Part shown: positions 51,953-60,060 of the stretch, piece after piece
Layout of the letters: the number at the start of each line of letters is the position of its first letter
How positions within the stretch are numbered: the first letter of the stretch is position 1
Source: JAFNAG01 sp050011535
Lineage (GTDB): Bacteria > Acidobacteriota > UBA6911
NCBI GenBank assembly: GCA_050011535.1
Contig: JBEKIX010000009.1
Span: 1-64,000 of the forward strand
Reading direction: 5' to 3'
DNA: 64,000 bases
The notes under the pieces: generated by a model
What the model saw: the letters and a program-made list of their open reading frames with translations, nothing else
The model's database searches: none
Told to the model about the DNA's origin: nothing
Translations under genes and position numbers: made by a program

Positions 51953-53692
51953 TTACGCCTTCTCCTTGATCCATGTTCGGACTAGCTGGGACATTTGTTC
52001 CGGGTCTTTGTTGGCATGTTCCACGACTTTCCTCTTCAGGACGTCGTATTTGCGAAAACCCGCCCCGGCGATATCGCTTTCCCTGAGCAGCTCTCTTTCG
52101 ATTTCTGCGTCGAAGGCCGCGGCCTCCGAGCTGGGTGCTGCGGCTGGCAACGCTGCCGCCTCATTGGAGGCAGAGCCCGCCGGCAGCGCCTGATTGCCCG
52201 GCGCCGGAGCCAAGGCTCTGTTTGCGCTGGTCGGCAGCTGCGGCTGAGGCGCCGCAGAACCGGCTGTAGTAATGCTCTGCAGGATCCTCTTGCGCATCGG
52301 GCGAAGGATAAGCAGGTAAACCATCACAAAAAGTGCAAGGAACGCGCTGTACTTCATCGCAGGAATCAAGTACGGCTGCCACATCACGTACCAGGGAAGC
52401 GGCGTGCTGCTATCCTCGGCTTGGGGTCCGCTGAAAAACGGCATATCCTCAAGCGTCACGGTATCGCCGCGCTTTTCATCGAATCCGATGGCGGCCAGCA
52501 CCAATCCCCGGTAGGCATCGAGTTCTTGCTTGGAATGCGGCTGTATCGATGAGGCCGTCTTCCCATCAGCCCCTTTGGTGTAAACCGTTTTGTGGTCCAA
52601 CAGTACGGCAACAGACAGTCGTGCGATGGCGCCTTTGGGCTGCACCGTATGGCGTACCAGCTTGCTTACTTCGTAGTTTGTAATTTCATTCTGGCGCGAC
52701 TGGTCAGAAGCGCCGGCGGCCTGCTGGGGCACTGCGCCGCCTTGATTGGAGCGTGTGCCAGGAACGCCCGAGGGGACGCTCGCGCTGCCGACCCGCTCCT
52801 CGCTCTTTTGCTGGCTCAGGATCACGGGCGGCGGCGTGGGATTGTAGGTTTCTTCCGTCTGCTCCGAACTGTCGGCATCGATCCGCACGGATGCATTGGC
52901 ATGCACCTTGCCCTGGCCAACGACCGGCTCGAGAATGGAAGTGACCTTGGCGATGGTTTCCTTTTCGATCTGATCCTCTAAGCCGGATTCATAGTCCGAT
53001 CGTATGCCATCTCCCGACGCCATGTGCGAGAGAACATGTCCCTCATCGTCCACGACGGAAACGTTGTAGGTAGGCAGCCCCTGCACCGCGCCGGCGACCA
53101 GATTCACGATCCCTGAAATACTGTTTTTCGACAGCTCGCGGCCTTTTCTCAGGCGCACGAAAACGCTGCATTTGGCTTCTTCCTTTTTGTCCTCGAACAG
53201 TGAGTCTTTGGACAGGACCAGATGCACGCGAGCATCAGAGACTTCAGCCAGGCTCGAGACGGTGCGGCCGAGTTCCCCTTCGAGTGCGCGCTGGTAATTC
53301 ACCTGCTCGGTAAAATCGGTCATGCCAAACTGGTTTTTGTCGAAGATCTCGTAGCCGACCCGGCCGCTGCGCGCCAGTCCTGCTCCGGCAATGTCCAGTC
53401 GCAGCTTGTTGACTTCGGAGTCAGGACCAGCCACTTCGATCATGGTCTGATCGGGGGAGACCTGGAAGTCTTTCTTGAGCTCCTTCAGCCGCGCGGCAAT
53501 GGCCTGGGCGTCTTCTGGATTGAGATCCCTGTATAAGACGACGTATTCGACCCGGTTCATGAAATACACCAGCGAACCGATGCCGACGAGTGCCAGCACG
53601 GCAAAGAACCCGATGGAAGCGCGCTGCGTCGCCTGCAGTCGGGACCAGATGCCTACCAGTTGATTGAAGAAGTTCGCTTGCTTGCCAGGCAC
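51953..53692 (-). CDS. fliF: Flagellar MS-ring protein FliF
   Basis: 579 residues from GTG 53692. Membrane segments are near residues 27-45 and about 460-480. Between them are the two ring-building motifs (YVVLYRDLNPEDAQAIAARL and SARVHLVLSKDSLFEDK-like region). The C-terminus binds FliG. A Pro/Ala-rich insert lies before the last 50 residues. It forms the inner membrane ring. Confidence 0.96.
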   Translation of the reverse strand: MPGKQANFFNQLVGIWSRLQATQRASIGFFAVLALVGIGSLVYFMNRVEYVVLYRDLNPEDAQAIAARLKELKKDFQVSPDQTMIEVAGPDSEVNKLRLDIAGAGLARSGRVGYEIFDKNQFGMTDFTEQVNYQRALEGELGRTVSSLAEVSDARVHLVLSKDSLFEDKKEEAKCSVFVRLRKGRELSKNSISGIVNLVAGAVQGLPTYNVSVVDDEGHVLSHMASGDGIRSDYESGLEDQIEKETIAKVTSILEPVVGQGKVHANASVRIDADSSEQTEETYNPTPPPVILSQQKSEERVGSASVPSGVPGTRSNQGGAVPQQAAGASDQSRQNEITNYEVSKLVRHTVQPKGAIARLSVAVLLDHKTVYTKGADGKTASSIQPHSKQELDAYRGLVLAAIGFDEKRGDTVTLEDMPFFSGPQAEDSSTPLPWYVMWQPYLIPAMKYSAFLALFVMVYLLILRPMRKRILQSITTAGSAAPQPQLPTSANRALAPAPGNQALPAGSASNEAAALPAAAPSSEAAAFDAEIERELLRESDIAGAGFRKYDVLKRKVVEHANKDPEQMSQLVRTWIKEKA

Positions 53693-53749
53693 TTCACAAT
53701 CTCCAATTAAATGTGTTGATGCGCACGCAGAATCTGACCGGAAACCGGC

Positions 53750-54058
53750 TTATACCGGCAGCCGCATGATCTCCTGATACGCTGAGACAATCTTGTTGCG
53801 GACCTGCATCATCATCTGAAATGACAGGTCCGCTTTTTGCACGGCGATCATGGTAGTGTGCAGATCTTCGGTCTCTCCGGTCATGAGCTTTTGAATCTCA
53901 TGGTCGGATTGCTTCTGCAGATCGTTCACAGTCGAAATCGCATCCTTCAGCACGTCGCCAAAACTTGCGCCTTCCTCGGTCTTGCCCGGGGCCAGAGGTT
54001 TGGTGATTTCCGGAAGTTGAAGGTTGGGGTTGATTTGACCTATTGAGTTTTGTGCCAT
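53750..54058 (-). CDS. fliE: Flagellar hook-basal body protein FliE
   Basis: 102 residues. The C-terminus has DLHTTMIAVQKADLSFQMMM and QVRNKIVSAYQEIMRL, the FliE signature. It connects the MS ring and rod. It lies 10 bases after flgC and 57 bases before fliF. Confidence 0.95.
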   Translation of the reverse strand: MAQNSIGQINPNLQLPEITKPLAPGKTEEGASFGDVLKDAISTVNDLQKQSDHEIQKLMTGETEDLHTTMIAVQKADLSFQMMMQVRNKIVSAYQEIMRLPV

Positions 54059-54068
54059 GAAATTTCCT

Positions 54069-54503
54069 TTAACGGATGATGTCCAGTGTCTTCAGAGCCA
54101 TATCCTTGGTGGTGTTGACTGCTTGCAGATTGGCCTCGTAAGACCTTGTGGCGGAGAGCATATTCACCATCTCCTCCATCGGGTTGATGTTGGGGTACGT
54201 GACATATCCGTCCTTGTCCGCGTATGGATGCCCCGGTTCGTAACGCCGTATGGGTTCAGACTTGTCTTCCACGATTTCCGAAACCGCAACGCCCTGAACG
54301 GCGCCCATGGCTTGGTCGAGGGTGCCGCCAAACGATTGTTGCGGTGGCGTCGCCGTGAAAACCACATCCTTGCGCCGGTACGGTTCCGTTCCGGCAGGTG
54401 CGGTTGTATTGGCATTCACAAGGTTGCTCACCAGGACCTCGAGCCGCCTGCGCTGGGCGGTGAGGCCTGAAGCGCCTATTTCCATTGCAGTCATGAGACT
54501 CAT
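54069..54503 (-). CDS. flgC: Proximal rod protein FlgC
   Basis: 144 residues. The N-terminus has SLMTAMEIGASGLTAQRRRL and VLVSNLVNANTT; the C-terminus has YVTYPNINPMEEMVNMLSAT. The ATG at 54503 overlaps the flgB stop as ATGA. Confidence 0.95.
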   Translation of the reverse strand: MSLMTAMEIGASGLTAQRRRLEVLVSNLVNANTTAPAGTEPYRRKDVVFTATPPQQSFGGTLDQAMGAVQGVAVSEIVEDKSEPIRRYEPGHPYADKDGYVTYPNINPMEEMVNMLSATRSYEANLQAVNTTKDMALKTLDIIR

Positions 54504-54913
54504 GAGCCGACCCTCCCTTCATTGATGCTGCTGCCGATCGTACGGAACTTGAAGTGCAGCAGCTGTGTCATCATGCTGTACCCGAATGAAGTTTCTCCGA
54601 GCTTGAGCATTTCCCGATCGATATCCACGTTGTTTTGATCGGGGCGCATAGGCAGCCCTGGCACTTCAAAAACCTGAGGTTCGGCAGGCGTGAGCTTCCA
54701 CGTCTGCATCCCCTCCGGGCTGGAACCTTGCATGCCGGATGTCGAACCAGACATCAGTTCCTGCATCGTGGCATAGAACGATATGTCCTTCGTCTTGTAG
54801 CCGGGGGTATCGATGTTGGCGATGTTTGACGCCGTGACCTGCTCTCGTTTTGACAGCCGGGTCATGTAATTCTCCATCGCGTCAATGGTTACGTCTTGGA
54901 GAAGTCCTGGCAT
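54500..54913 (-). CDS. flgB: Proximal rod protein FlgB
   Basis: 137 residues from ATG 54913. The protein begins MPGLLQDVTIDAMENYMTRL and has the rod motif ASNIANIDTPGYKTKDISF; the C-terminus has SFGYSMMTQLLHFKFRTI. A long in-frame extension upstream to 55102 lies within the sigma-54 site and the regulator gene and is not translated. First of the flgB-flgC-fliE-fliF... run. Confidence 0.94.
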   Translation of the reverse strand: MPGLLQDVTIDAMENYMTRLSKREQVTASNIANIDTPGYKTKDISFYATMQELMSGSTSGMQGSSPEGMQTWKLTPAEPQVFEVPGLPMRPDQNNVDIDREMLKLGETSFGYSMMTQLLHFKFRTIGSSINEGRVGS

Positions 54914-54962
54914 GGATCGCCACGTCCTTTCTGCCTCGATCGACAAGGCCCCCACGGCTTCA

Positions 54963-54978
54963 AGCAATCTTCTTGCCA
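54963..54978 (-). promoter_or_regulatory. Sigma-54 promoter of flgB-flgC-fliE-fliF...
   Basis: Minus strand TGGCAA-GAAGA-TTGCT, GG-N10-GC. The start near 54952 gives a 39-base leader before flgB. It sits in the 130 bases between the NtrC-type regulator and flgB. Confidence 0.75.
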
Positions 54979-55043
54979 GATCCGCAAGGTCAAAAAAATG
55001 CGCCAAATCGCCGGATTTACGCCTGAAAGCGCACCCCGGCCAT

Positions 55044-56390
55044 TCACAAGGATGCCCGTGCCTGGGCAAGTTTTGCCGGCCTGTCCTGCAAGCCGAATTC
55101 ATTCAGTTTGTTGCGCAAGGTCCTGAGACTGATACCGAGCAGACGGGCTGCCTGCGTGCGGTTCCCTCCGGTGTTTTCCAGAGTTTTCTGAATCAACTGG
55201 CGCTCCATGTCGCGCACGGTTGTACCGACTTTCATGGAAGCCTCCGTGCGCAGCATCGGTGCCGCTGCTCCCAGGTCTGACGGCTCGATGACCGGCCCCG
55301 CCGCCAGAGCCACGGCCCGCTGGATGGCGTTCTCCAACTCGCGTACGTTGCCTGGCCACTGTTGAGCGGACAGCACTTGCAGTGTCGCGGAGCTGCAACG
55401 AACGCCGTCTTTCCCGAATGCTTTTCCATATCGCCGACAGAAAAAGTCCGCGAGGAGAGGGATGTCTCCTCCACGTTGCCTCAAGGGCGGAATGTTTAGG
55501 AGGATCACGTTCAGGCGATAATAGAGGTCCTCACGAAACTCCCCGTTGTGCACCAGCATAGCCAGATCGCGATTCGTCGTAGCGATGACTCGGACATCGA
55601 TGCGAACCGGCTCTTTTCCGCCGATCCTGTCCACCTCGTGTTCCTGCAAGACTCTCAACAACTTCGCCTGGAGAATAGGCGCCATCTCGCCCACTTCGTC
55701 GAGAAGGAGCGTGCCGCGATGGGCCAATTCGAATTTTCCAGGCTTCGATACGGAGGCTCCGGTAAAGGAGCCGCGTTCGAAGCCAAACAACTCGCTTTCC
55801 AGGAGATTCTCAGGAAGGGCCGCGCAGTTCACCGCCACAAAGGGACCCGAGGCTCGCGGACTCTCTTGATGAATCATGCGTGCGATCAGTTCCTTTCCCG
55901 TGCCGCTCTCCGCTTCGACCAGCACGGTCACCGAGCTTGCCGCTGCCTGGCGCGCCCGCTCGAGCACGAGTGAGAACGCCGGGTCTTGCGTTACGATCTC
56001 ATAGCTCTGGCCTGTGACGCGCTGCGGCAGGCTCCCGAGGGCACGGCGGACGACCGCCTCCAGAGATTCAGAGCAGAAGGGCTTCAAAAGGTAATCGAAC
56101 GCGCCCTGCTTCATGGCGTCGACGGCATTCTGCACCGTTCCGTAGGCGGTCAATAGCACAACGGGTGTTTGCGGGGTCGATGCCTTGACCTTCTTAAGAA
56201 GATCGAGACCGCTCATCTCAGGCATGCGCACGTCCGTAAGGACCAGGTGGTAATACCGCTCCTTGAGGCGGCACAGAGCTTCCCTGGCACTTCCGGCGGT
56301 CGTGATGGAGTATCCCTGACGGCGCAGAGTCTCGTGGATCGCTATCAGCATTTGAGGTTCGTCATCCACCACCAGAACTTCTTCTTGCAT
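55044..56390 (-). CDS. NtrC-family response regulator, FlgR-like
   Basis: 448 residues. The receiver has VLVVDDEPQML at the start, the phosphoacceptor in LVLTDVRMPEMSG, and YLLKPF. The AAA+ domain has EAESGTGKELIARMIH (Walker A; ESGTGKE), GSFTGA (sigma-54 contact loop; usually GAFTGA), LLLDEVGEMAPILQAKLLRV, and a C-terminal Fis-type helix-turn-helix (GNRTQAARLLGISLRTLRNKL). It would activate the nearby sigma-54 promoters. It is 11 bases after the histidine kinase gene, its likely partner. Confidence 0.94.
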   Translation of the reverse strand: MQEEVLVVDDEPQMLIAIHETLRRQGYSITTAGSAREALCRLKERYYHLVLTDVRMPEMSGLDLLKKVKASTPQTPVVLLTAYGTVQNAVDAMKQGAFDYLLKPFCSESLEAVVRRALGSLPQRVTGQSYEIVTQDPAFSLVLERARQAAASSVTVLVEAESGTGKELIARMIHQESPRASGPFVAVNCAALPENLLESELFGFERGSFTGASVSKPGKFELAHRGTLLLDEVGEMAPILQAKLLRVLQEHEVDRIGGKEPVRIDVRVIATTNRDLAMLVHNGEFREDLYYRLNVILLNIPPLRQRGGDIPLLADFFCRRYGKAFGKDGVRCSSATLQVLSAQQWPGNVRELENAIQRAVALAAGPVIEPSDLGAAAPMLRTEASMKVGTTVRDMERQLIQKTLENTGGNRTQAARLLGISLRTLRNKLNEFGLQDRPAKLAQARASL

Positions 56391-56401
56391 GCTTCTCCTC
56401 G

Positions 56402-57718
56402 CTATGCGGCACCCGACACCAGAGGGACGCCCGGCAGATTGATGGTAAACGTCGTGCCCGCGCCGACTTTGCTGTCGACGTGAATAAAACCTGAATGCTG
56501 CTCCACGATCTGATGGACGACGGACAGCCCAAGACCCGTGCCGTTCTTGTTTGTTGTGAAGAAAGGATCGAAAATCCTTCCCAAATTCTCGGGGGGGATG
56601 CCAAGTCCTGTGTCCTGCACGGTCAGTTCAACTCCCGCGCTGCAGGCGCCGCCCGGAAGGAGTTGGACATCCCGGGTTCCTATCATCACGGATCCGTGCG
56701 ACGGCATTGCCTGCAGGGAGTTCAAGAGCAGATTCAAGATCATCTGCTTGAGCAGCTCCCCGTCGCCGACGACGATCTTCTTTTGAGCATCGAGGCGGGT
56801 TCCCACCCTGACATCGCGCTGCTTCAAAATCGGCTCGGCAAAACTGAGAATCTCATTGACCAGGTCGTGCAGATCCACTTCACGAAACTGCGGCGCGAGA
56901 GGATTGGCGAATTGGAGCATGTTCGAGACGATGTTGTTGAGCGAGCGGCTGCCGACGCGGATATTCTCAGCCCAACGCCCAGGATCGCTTTGCCGCGGCA
57001 GTTCCTTTTCGAGCAGCGAGGCAAACAACTCGATGCTTCCGAGCGGGTTGCGGATCTCGTGAGCCAACTCGACGGCCATTTCTCCCATGGCAGCCAGCCG
57101 CTCGCTGCGCTTGCTCTGCGCTTCCATGGATTTCATTTCCGTGATGTCGCGAATGATGTGGAGCGCTCCCACCTTGTCTCCGGAGGCGCTTCTCAAAGGC
57201 GTGCTGGCAGTGGCCAGGACTCTCAGGTCGTTTCCTGATGCAAATGGAATCTCTACGTCAGAGCCGCCGTTCTCCCGGTCCCCAAAGGCCGCCAGGTACT
57301 TGCGCACGGCGGCGCTCCACCGCGCCGGCTTGTTTCCCTTCGGCTTCGCGCTCGACGATTGATCCAGAACTCGCGCCGCTACAGGATTGCAGAGCGTGAC
57401 TCTACCCGATTCGTCGAAAACAAGGACTCCGCATGGGAGACATTCCAGAATCCTCTCGAGGTAGTTCTGTACCTCCTTTTTCTCACGGAGACTTTTCTTC
57501 AGTTCACGATTCTTGGCAGCCAACTCCTCGGAAAGACGGCGCGTGCGCGCCTGTAGCTGATGAAATGCGGTTTCCAGGGAACTGGACGCCTGGGTGAACA
57601 TTTGAAAGGCTTCAAGCAGCAGACCGGCTTCGCGTGAGTCCTTACCCTCCGGCACCGGTTCCAAGTCCTGAGGCAAGGCATCCAGCAGACTCGCTGTCCC
57701 GTTCGCGCTCATTCCCAT
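56402..57718 (-). CDS. Sensor histidine kinase with PAS domain, FlgS-like
   Basis: 438 residues from ATG 57718, which has GGGAG eight bases upstream; a TTG at 57733 is in frame. There are no membrane segments, so it is soluble. A coiled coil (about 60-95) leads to a PAS domain (YLERILECLPCGVLVFDESG). The H-box is LAHEIRNPLGSIELFASL, the N-box LNLLLNSLQAMPSHG, the G-box DTGLGIPPENLGRIFDPFF. It probably senses an assembly state in the cytoplasm and phosphorylates the regulator encoded next to it. Confidence 0.93.
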   Translation of the reverse strand: MGMSANGTASLLDALPQDLEPVPEGKDSREAGLLLEAFQMFTQASSSLETAFHQLQARTRRLSEELAAKNRELKKSLREKKEVQNYLERILECLPCGVLVFDESGRVTLCNPVAARVLDQSSSAKPKGNKPARWSAAVRKYLAAFGDRENGGSDVEIPFASGNDLRVLATASTPLRSASGDKVGALHIIRDITEMKSMEAQSKRSERLAAMGEMAVELAHEIRNPLGSIELFASLLEKELPRQSDPGRWAENIRVGSRSLNNIVSNMLQFANPLAPQFREVDLHDLVNEILSFAEPILKQRDVRVGTRLDAQKKIVVGDGELLKQMILNLLLNSLQAMPSHGSVMIGTRDVQLLPGGACSAGVELTVQDTGLGIPPENLGRIFDPFFTTNKNGTGLGLSVVHQIVEQHSGFIHVDSKVGAGTTFTINLPGVPLVSGAA

Positions 57719-57795
57719 CCGCGTGGCTCCCAAGAAGTGCCCCTGGTTCCGGTTCGGCCCGGCACTTCCGCATCTCAGTTTCCAGCGACCTCTAT

Positions 57796-57811
57796 CGCAA
57801 GCCGCATGCCA
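57796..57811 (-). promoter_or_regulatory. Sigma-54 promoter of the kinase-regulator pair
   Basis: Minus strand TGGCAT-GCGGC-TTGCG, GG-N10-GC. The predicted start near 57784 gives a leader of about 65 bases. It would make the pair self-activating. Confidence 0.6.
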
Positions 57812-58481
57812 CGCGAGCGAGATTTTTCAATAAGTGGCTTTTAAATCTGCAAACATTTGAGATGATGGTGTTTGTACTGTCGGAAGAGATTAGCCGTTTC
57901 AGGCGGAACACCTGCTCATCCCACAAAATCAGTCAATTTGTTGACATCGGCGAGACCGATCGCTTGACGTCCAGTGATTGAATGATGTGCGCTGGAGATC
58001 CTGGTTCAGGGCGTACAAACACCCGCTTGCGAGAGTGACAAGCGTGACTGTTTAGCCTTTTTGAAAACCGGATCGCATAACCGAATGGCAGCGGAAACCT
58101 CCAACACTCGAATTACTCAGAGAATCTCCAAGAGACGTCGCCTTCCGCGGCCCTTTGAGGCTGGCTTTCGTCTTTATCCCAAGACACCAAGTCCTTGTTG
58201 CCTCAGCTAAACAGTCGCTGAGAAAGTTGAATCGGGCCTGTGGTCCGAATAGACCGCAACGTTGGGCATGCGATAGCGGCCGAATTGAAAGACGGCGATG
58301 CTCCGCAGTGGAGCCTGTTTTCATTGGACAAACCTGCGCTGGAGTCTCTTGCGCAGGGGTTCGCCGCATCGGGATGCAATGGAAATCCGGCTCATCGACG
58401 GGATTAGAAACAGGGAAAATCCACAAGATAATGTGAAAAACTGCGATAAAAGAATGTGTCATTATTTTGATTTTCTTCTTG

Positions 58482-58509
58482 TTGACAAATGTGAATTACC
58501 TGATATATA
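58482..58509 (+). promoter_or_regulatory. Sigma-70-type promoter of the second NtrC-type regulator
   Basis: TTGACA, 16 bases, TATATA, in an AT-rich stretch. The predicted start near 58517 leaves a leader of about 135 bases to ATG 58654. A vegetative promoter fits a top-level regulator. Confidence 0.6.
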
Positions 58510-58653
58510 AGAATTCTGTGATTTATGTGAGTACGTTCAGTCCATAAGTAGCCATGTTTTTGACGATTTACTAGCCTTACAATTTTCAGACAACAGTTTT
58601 CAGCTCCTTAACTGTCATTATTTCTGCAAGTAGTTCGCCGCTTGGAGGCTGGA

Positions 58654-60060
58654 ATGCGCAAAATCGGTCTTGAAGATGTCAAGGTTTTGGTGGTTGATGA
58701 TGAGGACTACATGCGCGAGATCGTACGCCAGGCGCTAGAAGGGGCGGGATTTAAGGTTGAAGAGGCAGCGGACGGTGCTGTCGCCCTGGAGATGATGCGA
58801 AAGTATGCTTACGATGTAATCGTTACCGATCTGCGCCTGCCCGCAGTTGCGGGAGAAAAAATCCTGCAGGAAGCGTTGACCATCTTTCCTGAGACCATTG
58901 TGATCATCATGACCGGCTACGGCAATATTCAGACCGCCGTCGATGCTATCCGCATGGGCGCCTATGACTATCTGCCCAAACCGTTCCAGCTAGAAGAAAT
59001 GGTCATGCGCGTCGAGAAGGGACTGCAGGACAGAAAGCTCAAGTCGGAGAACTCCCTGTTCCGATCGGAGCTTCAGGGGAAGTATCAGTTCGCCAACCTG
59101 ACCGGCAACAGTCCTGCGATGCAGCAGGTCTATCAAATGGTGGCGATGGTAGCCATGAAGACCAGCACAATTCTGATCTCGGGTGAGACCGGGACAGGAA
59201 AAGAAGTCGTGGCGCGGGCCATCCATTACAATGGCCCCCGCAAGGATCAGCCGCTGGTATGCGTCAATTGCGCTGCAATCCCTGGGAATCTCCTGGAGGA
59301 TGAGCTCTTCGGCCATGTAAAGGGCGCATTTACGGGCGCGCACCAGCATCGGATCGGACGGTTCGAGCAGGCGAATCATGGGACGCTTTTCCTGGACGAG
59401 ATCGGAAGCATGCCGCTCGACCTCCAGGTCAAGCTACTCCGTGTTCTGCAGGAGCGTGAGTTTCCGAAGCTCGGAGGATCCTCGACGATCAAGGTTGACG
59501 TCCGCATTATCGGCGCCACCAATGAGGATCTGTCGGAAAAGGTGCACAGGGGCGAGTTTCGCGAAGATCTCTATTACCGCCTTAACGTGATACCAATCCG
59601 GATTCTGCCGCTCCGGCAGCGCCGTGAGGATATTCCCCTGCTGGCCTCCCATTTCGTCAAGAAATATTGCAGCGAGCAACAGGTAGCGATCAAGCGCGTG
59701 TCGCATGAGGCCATCAAACAACTCGTGTCCTTTGAGTGGCCCGGCAACGTTCGGCAGCTCGAAAACGCGGTAGAGATGGCCGTCGCGCTCTCTGGAGATC
59801 GCGAACTCCTTGATGTCAACGATTTCCCTGTCGTCGGGAGGACGCCGAACGAGGATGCGGTTTTCCGCAATATCGACATACCTGAGGACGGCGTGAACTT
59901 CAACACGCTCATTTCGGAACTCGAGCGGCGGCTGATCCTTCAGAGTCTCAAGGTCACGGGCGGGAACAAGAAGCGAGCTGCCGGCCTGCTACACCTGAAG
60001 CGAACGACCTTCGTGGAAAAGCTCAAGCGAATCGATCCTGCCCCCGAGCTCACTCATTAA
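58654..60060 (+). CDS. NtrC-family sigma-54-dependent response regulator
   Basis: 468 residues from ATG 58654, preceded by GGAGG with 5-base spacing (a TTG at 58642 overlaps that site). The receiver has VKVLVVDDEDYM, VIVTDLRLPAV with the phosphoacceptor, and YLPKPF. The AAA+ domain has SGETGTGKEVVARAIH, the canonical GAFTGA loop, and LFLDEIGSMPLDLQVKLLRV. The C-terminal Fis-type helix-turn-helix is GNKKRAAGLLHLKRTTFVEKL. No kinase gene is next to it. It could be the master regulator of the flagellar cascade (FleQ- or FlrC-like role) or act elsewhere. Its stop shares TTAA with the convergent speA stop. Confidence 0.93.
   Translation: MRKIGLEDVKVLVVDDEDYMREIVRQALEGAGFKVEEAADGAVALEMMRKYAYDVIVTDLRLPAVAGEKILQEALTIFPETIVIIMTGYGNIQTAVDAIRMGAYDYLPKPFQLEEMVMRVEKGLQDRKLKSENSLFRSELQGKYQFANLTGNSPAMQQVYQMVAMVAMKTSTILISGETGTGKEVVARAIHYNGPRKDQPLVCVNCAAIPGNLLEDELFGHVKGAFTGAHQHRIGRFEQANHGTLFLDEIGSMPLDLQVKLLRVLQEREFPKLGGSSTIKVDVRIIGATNEDLSEKVHRGEFREDLYYRLNVIPIRILPLRQRREDIPLLASHFVKKYCSEQQVAIKRVSHEAIKQLVSFEWPGNVRQLENAVEMAVALSGDRELLDVNDFPVVGRTPNEDAVFRNIDIPEDGVNFNTLISELERRLILQSLKVTGGNKKRAAGLLHLKRTTFVEKLKRIDPAPELTH

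Larger units (their letters stand above)
57734..58653. other. Non-coding stretch upstream of the second NtrC-type regulator
   Basis: No convincing gene in about 0.9 kb. It holds a sigma-54 site for the kinase gene (57796-57811), a weak plus-strand hairpin near 58300-58320 (GCTCC/GGAGC followed by CTGTTTT), and an AT-rich segment from about 58430 to 58640 with the promoter at 58482-58509. Short open frames on both strands here have no ribosome binding sites and lack protein-like composition. Confidence 0.6.

Noticed and set aside
58052..58462. 136-residue minus-strand frame in the non-coding stretch
   Set aside because: No ribosome binding site, no recognisable domain, and it spans a region that looks non-coding on both strands.
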